The translations under genes were made by a program, and so were the position numbers. The notes under the pieces were generated by a model. It was given only the letters and a program-made list of their open reading frames with translations, had not been told where the DNA came from and made no database searches. Positions 46,723 through 58,884 of a stretch of 64,000 bases of DNA are shown here, piece by piece (position 1 is the stretch's first letter; each line of letters opens with the position of its first letter). This DNA is from Neoceratodus forsteri (taxonomy: Eukaryota > Chordata > Ceratodontiformes > Ceratodontidae): contig JADMNL010000028.1 of NCBI GenBank assembly GCA_016271365.2, positions 98,487,501 through 98,551,500 on the forward strand. Direction: 5' to 3'.

Positions 46723-48642
46723 GAGGGGTAGTATTGGAGATCAGGCATCGTCCCGGTAGTAAATATAAAAATGCTGGCTTTCTTTCTCGATATGGTGCCC
46801 CCTAGGTACTTGAAAAGAAAATTAACACAGAAACCCCAGGGCAAATGCTGATTTTCTTGTGTGAAGATAAGTTCGTGTTAGTATGAACTTCAGAAAGTTT
46901 TTGTTTGTTTTATTAGGGTGCCCTGGGGTAGAACTTTTGTGAGGGTGGGTGGAAGCTCCAACCCATTCCTTTTATGGAATGTAGTATGCAAACCAGTACC
47001 TCCACACTGGTTTGTACATAAGCAAGGGGGAGTGTGGTAAAAGCCCCTTTTTCTCTGCCACTACAGTACTGTTAGTGTATATAAGTGTGGGTTCTTTTCT
47101 AAATTCTATTTCTATAAAGACTGTTGCGCAACAGCATCTCTCTAACCCTGGCATGACATAGCAGGTTGGCCACTCACTATGCTTATGCTGTAAATCTCTT
47201 CCTTTCATTCTGTCTTCTGTTTTCCTACCCATACTTGTTTGTACTGTGAGGCTAAAGAAGTAAATAATTACTTCCGGATAGTTTCAAATAATAGTATTGT
47301 GGATTGGCTTTTCTCTGTTTAAGAGAACCCGTGATACTGCTAGTAAAAGACAGAGGAGTTGTCTTTCAGCTGCATTCGCTCTCCCGTATCTGTTAAAATG
47401 ACCCTGAATTTAGTTTGGGCCAAGTACACTGTGCACTCACACTGAGCAATGTACAATGTGCTGAAACCTGCTGTAATTTAAGTAAAAAGCACACATCTGT
47501 AAAAGAGACCTTGTTTAAGTTCCTCTGTGTGTAAGAAAAGCCCAGAGGGTAGTTTAGGTAGAGCGAGGACTCTGTGTGGTTCTGTGTAACCCCCCAACCT
47601 TAACAGTTATGCAGACAAGAAAGAGGATGTGCTTATAGGCATGAAAATGAAGGCATAAAGGTAACAAGCCTCAGCAGAAAGAAAGCTGTGTCTGCCTGCA
47701 TTTTATTGCTACTCTGTGTAGCACTCAGAACAATGTTTAAACTGTTTAAAATGTTTAAATGTGTAAAACATCCATGTACAAAGCTGCAAATGCATTTCAA
47801 GTACACTAGTCTGTTTTATGCTTGTTTTTGTATATAAAAACCTGTAGAAAAACCTGTAGCTAGCCAAGTTCTGTTTTTCTTTTCTCCCTCTCCTGTACTC
47901 TTCCCCAATCACTCGCTGCCTTCTAGCTGGGTGCTATGGGTGTCCTATAGAGAGTCAGCCGTTCCTGTGCTGCCTATTGTATAGTATCCCTATTTGTCTT
48001 ATCACCCTCGTGAGGGAGGACCTACACCTCATTTAACACTCTCTTCTACCTTATTAAGGATTTTTAGATAGAATATTATATCTTTGTATCAAAACAGTTG
48101 CTAGCTAACTGATTATTTGTATAAATGTATTTTAGTCTGTTATTCCAGCAAATGTTTTAATCAGAATATTCCTCATATTTTGATTATTAGAGGTGTGTCC
48201 AGCTTCTTAGGGAGGAGTTAGCTGGATATTTAAGAGCTGCCTAGAGACCCTGTAGTGAGATCAAGTTAGGGATTGAACCTGGTGAGGTCTCCTTTGAAAT
48301 TGGATCTCTGAATCTGAGATCAAGCACAGACTCATGTCAGGGAGTCAGTTCCCTTAACTCCCTGAGCTTTGCCTTTTTGTTTTATTTTCTAGTTAGGGCA
48401 AGTAAGTGAGCTGAAATGCTAAATTACTGATCTTGCTGAAACTGTATCTTGGAAACAGCTGAATTTCTGGACTGTTATAAACTGCTGTCTCTCTGAACGT
48501 TCTGAGCTGATGAACTAAACTGAAAGAAAATTATAAGTTTGAGTTTTTTGTTTGTTTTATTTATTTTTAATAAATCTAGACATACCTTTGGTGTGTCCAA
48601 CCATATTTCTACTTTGTGTGATCTTATTACTGCACCCACGAC
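46723..48642 (+). other. Non-coding block with LTR-like signals
   Basis: The block is bracketed by the direct repeats. It carries TATATAAAA at 47831-47839 and AATAAA at 48569-48574 on the plus strand, about 740 bp apart, a spacing possible for an LTR with a long R. No TG...CA boundary with duplication could be fixed, so this may equally be ordinary intergenic sequence. Confidence 0.3.
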
Positions 48643-48982
48643 AGTCATCTCGCTCTGATCTATGACATCATTCAGAGCGAGACAAGCAATCAGTTTATAG
48701 TTTCCAAGATGATGCAAATGAATTTGCAGACATGCACTCTAAAAGAAACAGATGACTTTGAAAAAGTGTTTCACCTTTTCTTGTATATTAACTCTGCCCG
48801 AATCTCCGACTAATGGTCCTGAATGTAAAGAATGATGAACTAATATTTATGAAGACATAGTAAATAGTTGTAAACTTTCTTCCTAAATAGAAAATAGTGC
48901 GTATAAAAAAAAAACAACTAATGTTACATGGCTGGTGGCTGATGGTCAGTTTGGCAATGGATGAATCAGTTTTCAATATCAT
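48643..48982. repeat. Direct repeat, copy 2 (partner 46340-46722)
   Basis: See the partner entry. Orientation is the same, 2.3 kb downstream. Confidence 0.85.
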
Positions 48983-49423
48983 GTGAAAAAAAATTAAACT
49001 AATAAAAATACAAACTAGAAAAGATATATAAGAAATATGAATACTTTTACCCTCTATTTTTTACAAATTCTAACTAATTTATTATGGTACCTGGTGTTAA
49101 TAAAGCAGAATATGGGCCACAAAAAACAGAAAAAAGGCTGTGACCAGTGGTTTTGACAATACACATCAGTTCCATTATACTCTGGACATCTGCCAATGTT
49201 TGTAATTATTATTAATCAGGCAGAATGGAGACCAGGTTCAAAAGTGCTCAGCAGTTCCCTAAAAAATATGTTATATTGATTCTGATCTGTTTTACATGCC
49301 ACAGGTTTACATCCAAGTCAACCAAATCAGGATGCATCATTAGGGTTAAGTATTTTTGTTGGTTTCCATCTACAGCTGATCCAGTTAATGTCTCTATTGA
49401 GTCCAAAAACTGGATATTTCTAG

Positions 49424-49963
49424 TTAAAATATCCACTTGGTTTCAACTTGTTCCATCAGTTTCTTTAAATCACCACCTCTTTCTGGTGGATGAATGACTT
49501 TGAGGCCCCAAAACTGAAGCCAGGCACCTGTGTGACCTGCTTCTAAAAAATGTTCGGATACTGGTGTAGAGGTTCTGTTTCTGATGTTTGATTTATGCTC
49601 CTGTAGCCTCTGTTTTAACGTGCAGGTGATTTCTCCAACATATATTTTATCACATGGACACTGCAGGATATAAACAGCTCCCACAGTGTCACATGTGATA
49701 AACTGTCTTATTGGGTATTCCTTGTTGGTATAAGGGTGTTTAAAGATAGTTTTTTTATTCGTGTGTCCACAGACGGAAAAACATCCACACGGTACCATGC
49801 CAGGGGCTAGGGGACCCAGTAAAAGTTGTGTGCCTTCCTTTTGCCTACCCTGTGGATGTACTGTATGAACCAATTTATCCTTAAGGGTCTTAATCTGTTT
49901 TACCACCACTAACAGTGGTTTGGTGAATATGTTGTGATTATCTGGATAGTTTTTCAATATGTT
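49424..49963 (-). pseudogene. Penelope C-terminus with GIY-YIG endonuclease
   Basis: The frame 49957-49424 begins KNYPDNHNIFTKPLLVVVKQ, a pre-endonuclease block. A cysteine-bearing linker (MVPCGCFSVCGH) follows, then the nuclease core. There AVYILQCPCDKIYVGE carries the GIY- and YIG-equivalent motifs, followed by LKQRLQEHKSNIRN and VSEHFLEAGH. This nuclease would nick the target for priming. This exon-length piece has no internal stop and is the best-preserved part of the element. Confidence 0.88.
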
Positions 49964-49969
49964 TATTTA

Positions 49970-50045
49970 TTTATTTCGTTTTTGTTGACCGGGTAAGTAC
50001 ACTAGACAAATCCTGCCTATTTTCAGGCACGACCCGGGGGAGGGG
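49970..50045 (-). mobile_element. SINE 3' part with AAAT tail (split by L1)
   Basis: The minus-strand end reads CCCCCGGGTCGTGCCTG, then TACCCGGTCAACAAAAACG and (AAAT)n. The octamer CAATATGT lies on both sides of the composite insertion: before the tail near 49962 and after the tRNA-like head near 56515. That ties this tail to the head at 56255-56515. Confidence 0.65.
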
Positions 50046-50999
50046 GATACAGATGAATGCCAACTGACCTTGAACCAGATTAAGCTGTTGGTGGTATTTT
50101 TAGTGAATGAGGGAAATTTGGCCGGGACACCAGGGACATTCCCCTACTTCCTGCTTCCTGTGAGCAGGGGGGACCCATTTTCTGGTGGGACCAAGATGGC
50201 GGAGGAGGAGGATGTCTGCTTGGTGGGAGAGCTGGCCTCTGCTCCACAGTGTGCAATGTGGAGGCTGACCCTTTGAATACTCAAGATATGGATTCTGATA
50301 TGGAGTTTCACGATGCAGTGGTTCTTTGGGAGGATACAGCAGTTGATTTAAGAAAAAAATTCTCAAAGGACTGGGAGAAAGGAAATGCTTGAAAAGGAAT
50401 CTTTGGATGCAAGGTTCAAATCCAGCTTGGAACCTGACGACATGGATGCACTTAATACCTGCAATATTGCTCTCCTGAAACCGAGGTGTTTAAAACTGAG
50501 AAAAATACAGGACTGCACTTAAAAGAAAGCTCTGTGGAGCATGGTGAGTCTTTGCAACATTTTTATTATTTGAAGCCACTACTGAAACAGACAACCGGCT
50601 TTACAATCTGCTTTACCGCTTTAAAAATGTACAGCAAAGTGATTCCCTCTCGCTACACAATCAGTGTGTTACAGGAGTAAGGGAGAAGCAAGCAGTTGAG
50701 CACTCTATGGACTTTGCATTCAGCGCTCAGCCTCCAGCCTGAGTTGTTAACTCTGCAGCAGGTAGAATCGGGCTTGACAGCTGCAGCGTTGTTCCTAATA
50801 ATAATATAGCTGACTCGGTTCAGTCTGAGTCCTGGCAGGCGAGACCACTCTCTTTATAGCCCAGCAGCTACGCGGAAGTTCCTGAAGTAAAATTGACTGT
50901 TAGTAAAGCTGCTAACAGTACTATAGAGGTTAGTGAGTGCATTCAGCCCGCTATAGCTCCGACTGCCCTAACAATTGAAAAGCCGAAACAGAGTCCCCA

Positions 51000-52650
51000 A
51001 AGGAAGTACAACAGACTTTGTCTGCATCAGAGCTAAAGCAGTCTGAGTCTGCATGGTTAGACAAATCAGCTGGATTCGTTTTTTAAAAGCATGGGGCTCA
51101 GCATAATGTAGTTTATCAGTCCTCAGCTGTTTCCCAAACTGGAGTTACTGAATTCTTCTTTCCAAAAAAAAGAAATACCTCTTATAAAATCTGGTCTACA
51201 AACACATAATGTTTCGGAGCTCTGGTCCCCTGATAAAGCACTCAAAGGAGCAGGTTGGAAGCAAAATGCAGCAGGCATATGGAAGCCTGATCCCACTTGG
51301 GACTCTGATTATACCTCTCACAGCATTCACCAGAGTGGAAACCGGACTTACAACAGCAAAAGCTGGAGCAAGATTTGCAGGACAATAAAAACTGTTTAGA
51401 GGTAGAAAACTTCCACTGAGAGCTACATCCCTGGAGTCACAGATATCTTTACCTTCCTCATTGAATACAGATTTGGTAACACCCCTGCAGGAGCCTATTG
51501 CTTCTTCTCACCGCCCTCTCCAGCGGAATCCGTTCCTCAGAAACCACTTATGTCTGAATTATTTTCTAACACTAAAAAGAAGCAGCACCGGAATGCAGTT
51601 CAGATTCGTTATAAAGGGGTTTGAGGATCGACAGATATACCACGGGGAAAAACCTTATTAAAAGAGTCCTTGCATTTTACCCCAAAAGATGTGTATGCAT
51701 TTATTAATATCTCTGGAGGATAATTTTGACATCAGTTTTAGGACACCACATGCATTGGACTTATTCTGGGATAGGTACAACCAGGTTAAATTCTCTCCCT
51801 CTATGGACCCCTTCTTAGTGATTCCTTTAACTAAACCCTGATAAAACATGTTACGGTCATGTTTAGAAACGAGGGGTTCATGTGGAAGATATATCATTTT
51901 GTTGTCCCTTAAGTGTGAAATTTTAAGTGGGCGGAACCTATCCTAGATTCTGAACAGTTTTGGACGGAGGATGGAAATACAAAACTAAACTGAGGCAATC
52001 TGAGACAGGGGTAGTCCATATTCCCAATTCCTTTCTATTAGGAAAAGACAGAGGGTTTGTTTTATAGTGGACAACCCCGGGTTGCTACAGATGTGGGGCT
52101 AAAACACACCTCTCAAGTGTTTAGACCAACCACGCTAGACAACTGTGGGGAGGTTGGACACACAACTATGTATTGTCACAATCAGCTCAAATGTGAGCTT
52201 TGTGAAGAATCTGGCACTCTTTTCGGGTTTGCCCTTGGGCTGCAAAAATAAAACATCCTGTATAAATTCAGAGCTTTTAATTCAGCAAGCTCAGGATGCT
52301 GCACAATTTCCTCCTAGCTCACAACCCCTCTACCTGTTTCTTCTTCTCAAACCAAAGTTCAGACCCTTGGTGTAGTACCCCCATTGACAAATCCTTAGGA
52401 ATAGCAGACAAGGTGGAACAAACTGTTTTGGTTATGGAAGTCATTAAAAAATCAAGTATGGGCCCACCTGAGCTTTTGGATTTCCCCCCTGTGTGTTACT
52501 CTGAGGTTTCGGTGGAGACTTCTGAGGAAGCATCTAAGGCTTTAAATATTAGGCCTTCACTACCCCAACGCAGATCATCTAGGCATTTGCATCCCAAACC
52601 CCCCCCTTACTCCTCCCATAGAGACTAGCAACTCTTATGCTGCATTGTTT
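51000..52650 (+). pseudogene. L1 ORF1 remnant with CCHC-like knuckle
   Basis: The translation is fragmented. Near 52140-52215 it shows NCGEVGHTTMYC followed by CELC, which resembles a CCHC zinc knuckle whose first cysteine is lost. Such knuckles occur in ORF1 of Tx1-like and other L1 elements. The upstream block (LSLWTPSLV-type frames near 51750) is not recognisable. Limits are approximate. Confidence 0.45.
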
Positions 52651-52859
52651 ACTCCTTGGGAGATACAGAGATGGAATTAGAGATTCAGACTCCCAAAATC
52701 TTCCACTCGATCTCAGCCAGTGGATAACTATAAAGAAAAGAAAAAAAAAGAGAAAAATGATAAAGTAGTTCTTTTTTATAAAGCTTAATGCAGTGGTCAT
52801 GGGGCTCTTTGAACACTCATAGTTTGCTTATATAGTTAAGAGGCAAGCCCTTTTCACTA

Positions 52860-53520
52860 TATAAAAACCAAAATTTATCAGTATGTTTTTTACAGGAAAC
52901 CTGGATGTACTCAGCAGAACAACTCACTACTTTCAAACGGGATTGGGTGTGGGGCCCTTCCTATTGGTCCTTTGGAACTGATACAGCAGCTGGTATTGGG
53001 ATTTTATTCAATACTTATTCCTTTAAACTTCATAATTTAGTAGATCTTATTCCAGGGAGAGTCTTGATATTAGATGGGAAATGGCATGATATATGCTATC
53101 GATTTATTAACATCTACAATCCACAGACAAAAGCTGGTAGAGTTTCTTGTTTAAAAGCTGTTCAACCCACTTGGTGACATCAGTTAAGGTGCTTTGGGGA
53201 GGTGACTTTAATTGCACAATTTCTGACTCACCTAATCAGAAGAAAAGAAAATTTATTGTGATTCTCACATGCTAGCTAATATAGTTAAAATAGCAGGTTT
53301 ATTTAACTGTATCTCCCTTTCCTCTCAAGGGCCAAGGTATTCATTTACAAAGGGAAATTGTTTTCCTAATAGACTACATGTTTGTCTCTCATAATGTACA
53401 ACTGGATTCCTTTAAGATGATCCACTGTGAATTTTCTGATCATTTATTACTTTCTTGTAGTTCATTATCTACAGGTTCCCTGAGCGTGAGCAGCTCAGGT
53501 GGAAACTGAATAACACTATG
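52860..53520 (+). pseudogene. L1 ORF2 endonuclease domain (broken)
   Basis: The plus-strand frames show FLQETWMYS (the QET metal-binding motif), AGIGILFNT, FINIYNPQT and, after a frameshift, GGDFNCTI, with a closing FSDHLLLS block near 53440. This is the order of motifs in L1 AP-like endonucleases. At least two frameshifts and stops. Confidence 0.78.
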
Positions 53521-54057
53521 TTAGATATACCATATATACAGTCCGGGGTGAAACATATTCTGCTGCCAGGTTGTCAGTGGCTTTTTATGAGGATTTAGGA
53601 GATTGGTGGTTAACAACTAAGTTGAATTATGTAATTGGTTTTAAAGGCAAGGGGCAAAAACAAAAATTTTAAGTTTTGAGATATTTGTCCCTTAGGCAAC
53701 AACTGCAGAAACTTATGACAATTGCATATGTCTCTCACTTAGACTATTCAGACCAAATTAGTAAAATAAAGGAGGAAATGAGAATTTCCAATATGATAGA
53801 GCAAAACCCTACAGGCTATTTTTTCTAATAGCATAAAAATCCCCATTGGGGACCCTTTGAAACCTGTAAAATCTGAAGGCTTCTTCTAATATTGATTCTT
53901 TGCAAAAACCTGATGGCTCTTGGCCACCACGGTTGCTCAGCTCAGAGAAACAATTATTGGGCATTTTCAACTCTAGACCCCCTCTTATTACAGAGGCAGA
54001 AATGCTTTCATATCTTAAAACATCTAAGCCCCCAGGTTAGCAGAAATCTCAACATTA

Positions 54058-55300
54058 TTGGATCCAATTACACAAGAAGAAATAATAAAAGTAATTAGGA
54101 ATTTGAAATTAAACATTTCACCGGGTAAGGATGGCCTTTCGAATAATCTGTATAAAGTTTTTTCAAAGGAATTGAGTCAATGCTTGTATATTTTATTCCA
54201 GTATTTTATGGAAACTGCTGTTTTCTTTCCCTCTTTTTCTGAGGGATTGCTGATTTACTTATTCAAATCTGGAGACAGACAAAATATTAAAAATTGGCGA
54301 CTAATTACCCTCTTAAATTCAGATTATAAAATCTTCAACAGTATTTTGAATAATCGGTTAAAAAATTAAGCCAGATGGGTAATTTCTCCTTACCAGTTTA
54401 GTGGGATACCCTAATAGGCAAATTCAGACAGCCTTAATGATCATAATGGAAGTTATTGAACATCTTTCTGAAGTGAGTCACGTAATTGTATGATGGTCGC
54501 TGATTTGGAAAAGGCTTTGAGAGGGTATATTTGCCTTTTTATTTCTAACATTAATACATTATGGAGTTCCATTGCACATTGTTAATATAATTAAAAATTA
54601 TATGAACATAATATTGTGTTCCCTTCGCAAGGTCAGATGGCAAAATGTTTTCAGTTACATACTGGAGTTCGCCAAGGTTGCCCCTCTTAGCCCCCTACTC
54701 TATATCTTTTCTTTGGATCCCCTACTACAAAAAATTAACTACTGTTCCATTGTGGCCAGGTGTTTCTGATGAATGCAGTTAAGGACAAACATCTTCTGGC
54801 ACAGGCCTATACAGATGATTTGATTGTATATTTGCTTAGATCATTCATATGTGCACATTTTTTGACCGCATTTGAGGCTTTTTCAAAAGTTTCAATGCAA
54901 AATAAAATGTGCACAAAACAAAAGTTTATTTATCGGACAACAGGTCATAAGGAAGCGGTGCAGGGTGGTATCCATTTTTCCAGAACTCCCTTAAAGTTTT
55001 GGGCATACATTTTGGCCCCCAGAACATACCAGTTGAAAATTGGGATATACCTCTACAAACAGTGGAGAATAAAGTCAATAGATGGAAAAAGTGGAAATTG
55101 TCCAAACTGAAACGCATACATGTTATCAAACAGTTTCTTTTACCATGTGTTCAGTATGTAGCTATGATTTTCCTCTCCCAGTGCATCTAGAAACTAAACT
55201 GTATGGTTTATTCTTTCAAATGGTTTGGGGCAATAGATTAAACCCATTAAAAGAAGCTATACATATTTAAGTAAAACAAGGAGGTCTTGGGATGGTGGAT
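54058..55300 (+). pseudogene. L1 ORF2 reverse transcriptase (broken)
   Basis: 54058-54369 carries the entry block ISPGKDGLSNNLYK and KNWRLITLLNSDYKI. A frameshifted segment near 54500 has MVADLEKAL. Near 54660 is a GVRQGCP-like motif, and AYTDDLIVYLL at about 54808 is the catalytic box, with YADD changed to YTDD. A downstream block (WGNRLNPLKE-type) follows at 55225. The C-terminal region to about 55980 is scattered over frames. Confidence 0.82.
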
Positions 55301-56254
55301 CCAGTGATTTTGCTCACTCTTTATTCATTATGTGTTCAGTGAAAAGTGGCTTACGATTAGAAGCAGGGAGAGGGATAAATGGATTTCAGATCATTGGACA
55401 AATACTTTAGAAATTGGCTTTCTTTGGCTCCAAAAAAATCCTCACATTTATATTCCACAGTATTTTAGACCAGCTGCACAAAATTATATAAATGGAAAAT
55501 AGAGAAAGAGACAATTCTGAGTAATAGTATGAAAGAATTTTATCAGGTGGTAATGGCAAATTTACTTCCTTTAGAGCCATGTTTAAGAATGCCTTCTTCT
55601 TTGAATCCCAAGTATTGGCCCAACTTAACTGTCGAGATTGCCCTCAAATGCAATGGGAAACACAGTGGCTAATATTCTATGGCCGCTATAAATGTTAGGG
55701 TAATGCCAAGTACAAAAGCCATTGAAGAAAGGAAGGTCTTACTTGGATTGTATAAATACTGAGGAATCGATGGAGCATTTCTTTTACACTGTTCCTATGC
55801 AAAGGGTTTGTGGGTTTATTTGGTGGCACTTTGGGGTTTTAAGTGGCTGAATTTTCTTACATATCAAATCTTGGTTTTAGGGGTTTATCCAGAGACTCTT
55901 TCTGATTTTCATGAAGAAACACTGTCATTATTTTTTGATGTTTACGTTATTATTTATGGCAGGCAAGGTGTCAGTGGGTAATATATCAAAGAAAATGCCT
56001 TATTTTTTTTTTTAGCATTTTGTTTCACAGGAACTCTCGAGGATTTACGCTCAGGATGCTCAAGGACAGTACAGACTCAGTTACTAAAAATGTGCAAAGG
56101 GTTTTTCATTTTATTAAGTTCAAATAATGTATAAAAATAATCTGATAATTACTCTGATTATTGTATAAGTTTGTTAGATTAAGTTTTTGGCTCTTACTTT
56201 GTATAATTGATTACACTGAGTTGTTCTAATTATGTTTAATAATACAATAAAAAC

Positions 56255-56515
56255 TCCCCTACTCTTTTCGACAAGTGCCATGTGATCTTTAACATCCACC
56301 TGAACTACCACCAATCCAGGCAGATGGGACCTCGGTTTAACGTCTCATCCAAAAGACGGCACCTCAGAAGTGCAGCACCCCTCTCATGCTGCACTACAGT
56401 GTCAGTACTGGGATATTAACCCAAGTGCTAGATGTGGGAACTGAACCCACAGCCCTCTGATTTCCCGGCCTCAGAGGCGAGTGTGATACCTACTGAGCCA
56501 CTGACACTGACACAA
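56255..56515 (-). mobile_element. tRNA-derived SINE head and body (split by L1)
   Basis: Read on the minus strand from 56512, a tRNA-like head shows an A-box TGGCTCAGTAGGTATCAC and B-box GGTTCAGTTCC. The body motif ATGAGACGTTAAACCGAGGT and GATCACATGGCACTTGTCG follow. This body is known from SINEs of several fish and lobe-finned lineages. It stops at 56255 against the L1 end; its AAAT tail is at 49970-50045. Confidence 0.75.
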
Positions 56516-57487
56516 TATGTGCCAATGATTGTTTACAATTTTTCTGATTTCCTTCATTTTGTGATTACTTTTGACGCTAAAGACAACCCTGGATTCTGTT
56601 ACAGTGTCCCTGGTACTCTGTAAAGGTTCATCTTGTGTCAATCCTTCTATTCATCTCTCTGCCCTAATAAGGATTTTGTTGCTATATCCCCCATTTCTAA
56701 ATCTGGAGATAGCTTGCCTTACTTCCCTGTTGCTGTTTTCATTCATTGTACAATTTCTATGAATACTTAATAACTGTGAATAAGGGAGGCTCTAAATCAG
56801 TTTCTCAGAATGAAAACTCTGAGCATGCAAAATTGTATTTCTAGCAGTTTCTTTTCCATATAAAGTGGTGATGAGACCTTGATCACCAAATGTAACTAAT
56901 ACATCCAGATATGGGATTTCTTCACTACTTGAGTTGACTGTGAACTGCATGTGTGATGAGCATGTGTTTAATCAAAAAAACTGTTCTAATTCTGTAGTAC
57001 TTCTAGTCTATATCAAAAACAAATTGTCTATGTATCTTTAAAAAAGTTTGATATGTGCATGAAATGGATTTGTCTCCACTGTTAAGTATGTATCTGTTTT
57101 CATATGAGCTCATGAAGGCATTAGCATAGCCAGGAGCCATGGTTGAACCCATGTCTGTACCATGTCTTTGTTCAAAATAGCTTTGCTCAAACTTAAAATA
57201 GTTTTTTCACAAGATAAAGTCTGCCAGCAATGCTAATGTCCTTGTCTGTGGATGTCCAGAGGGGTCTCTGGCATCAAGTAGGGTGCTCATTGCAGCAACC
57301 CCTTCATCATGTGGTATTGATGTATATAAATCAGAGACATCAAGGGTAACCAAAGAAGCATGCCCTCATTCTTCTGCAGTAAGCACAACATTTTGTATAC
57401 TGTTAATGAAATGACCAGTGTCCGTGACATATGTAGAAATGTTTTCTACTAATGGTTGGAGGTGATAATTTATGTAGTTAGAAATAA
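56516..57487 (-). pseudogene. Penelope reverse transcriptase core (broken)
   Basis: The minus strand shows KFELISNYINYHLQP, motif A LVTLDVSDLYTSIPHDEG (about 57350), motif B-like [17 protein letters not shown] (about 57150) and a degenerate catalytic box near 57060. After a gap comes the thumb (SLPYSQLLSIHRNCTMNE, about 56780, and KMKEIRKIVNNHWHILC to 56516). These are hallmarks of Penelope RT, which is related to telomerase. Several stops; the catalytic aspartates are not clearly preserved. Confidence 0.82.
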
Positions 57488-57504
57488 GTTCAAATTTCTT
57501 TATT

Positions 57505-57700
57505 TCTTTATTTATTTCTTGAGTGAATTGGATTTACAACCTTTGAGTCAGAGACTCATTTACAAAGGCTCCTCATCAAAATACAAAACATCAACATAAT
57601 ACACAACATGATAGTAGCATGTATAATACAGTAATTCAAAGTGGTAAAGAAAAACATAGGATATAAAAAGTACAATACAACATGGGGATGTGGGGTAAAC
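57505..57700 (-). repeat. Short retroposon-like insertion in Penelope RT
   Basis: It separates GHLIVSGIGSL from KFELISNY, which are adjacent in Penelope proteins. A TTTATTTATTT edge and the CAGAGACTCATTTACAAAGG block match 41663-42060. About 200 bp; ends approximate. Confidence 0.55.
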
Positions 57701-57701
57701 T

Positions 57702-58880
57702 GCCTATACCTGAAACTATCAGGTGGCCCGGAGGAGCTGCCATGTTTTTATGAATCTTTAGTATAGAATAAAAAACTGGTGTTTGGGGAAATTTTGGGGT
57801 TAAAAAATCTCCTTCCCATGGTTTCAAACTGTTTCTTAGAACCAGTTCATCTAGTAAAGAATCTAACTCTCTTTTGAGTGTTCCTGTGGGGTCTTCTTTT
57901 AGTTTGACATAGTTTCTGGGGTCGTCCAGAAGCTTCATACACATATTTCTGTAGTACGGATAATCTATAATAACTATCCTACCTCCCTTGTCAGCTGGTT
58001 TGGTAATTATACTCTGGTGATCCTTTAAAGCATTGAGGTCCCTTCTTTCTACATGACTTCGATTATTTCTAATGGGTTCTCTCTTTCTTCCTCTGTTCTA
58101 AAGAGGTTTTGGATATCTGTTCTGACTGTTTTACTATATGTTTCCACAGCTGGGTTGAATCCAGCTGGTGGATTAAATTCAGATTTGATCCAAAGTGCTT
58201 TGGATAAATCTCTTGTATATTGGTCTCCCTGTATGGGCTGATCTTTAAAGTAGTCCTGTAGTCTGATGGTTCTAAAAAAATTCTGCATATCACATTCTAA
58301 GTCAAAAGAATTAAGAGTACTGGAAGGTGCAAATGATAGCCCCCTAGATAATACCTGTGATTCCTCTCTGGTCAGAATTCTTTTACTCAGTTTAAACATA
58401 GGGATCACCTCTGGTATGGGCGCTGCTTGACGCGAGTGTCCCCTCTCCCTCTGCCTGTTCCTCCTCATCTTGCCTGATCTGCATCGTCATCTGGGATACC
58501 TCTAGCCCTGCTGTAACAACTGGGTTCTCTCTGTTGCATTTGTGTCTCTGTATGGGATGGGGCGAGTGGTTCCTGATGTGGACCTTCCTGTTGAAAATAA
58601 GATGCTCTACCTTCCTGTTGCCCCTGTGCGTGCATGCAGGGTGGTCTGTTACTGGCCCTCCCATAACTGTTGTCACTATCTGAACAACTCTTCTGTTGAC
58701 TGTAGGGATGAGAACAGAACATCTTAGGTGTAAATTTAGTGTGTGTATACACCTTATTGTCCTTATAATCATTTGTGTCCCTTTGGAATATTTTTATTTT
58801 TTGTTGTTTAAGATTATTTTCATAGTCATTCAGTTTTTTTCTTTATTTGTTCCAATGTCTTATTGAACTCTTCTAATTGC
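57702..58880 (-). pseudogene. Penelope pre-RT region (broken)
   Basis: In order on the minus strand come the coiled coil (LQLEEFNKTLEQIKK, then FQRDTNDYKDNKVYTHTKF) and a low-complexity S/Q-rich stretch. At 58468-58049 is RGLSFAPSSTLNSFDLECDM and NFFRTIRLQDYF, the conserved Penelope N-terminal block. 57944-57702 has SILKIHKNMAAPPG and VSGIGSL, the start of the fingers. One stop and frameshift near 58050-57950. Confidence 0.82.
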
Positions 58881-58884
58881 AACT

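Larger units (their letters stand above)
50046..56250 (+). mobile_element. L1-type LINE, full-length-like, decayed
   Basis: About 6.2 kb on the plus strand: a 5' region with ACCAAGATGGCGGAGGAGG, an ORF1 remnant with a zinc-knuckle-like block, ORF2 with AP-endonuclease and RT motifs, and an A-rich 3' end (AATAATACAATAAAAA). ORF1 and ORF2 are riddled with stops. Its insertion splits a SINE into two parts. Boundaries are uncertain by tens of bases because no target duplication could be fixed. Confidence 0.75.

Noticed and set aside
46723..48642. Host gene promoter or terminal exon
   Set aside because: TATA-like and AATAAA motifs occur by chance in AT-rich DNA. No open frame or splice structure links them.
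56440..56512. Functional tRNA gene
   Set aside because: The cloverleaf is incomplete, and the A- and B-boxes lead into a SINE body.
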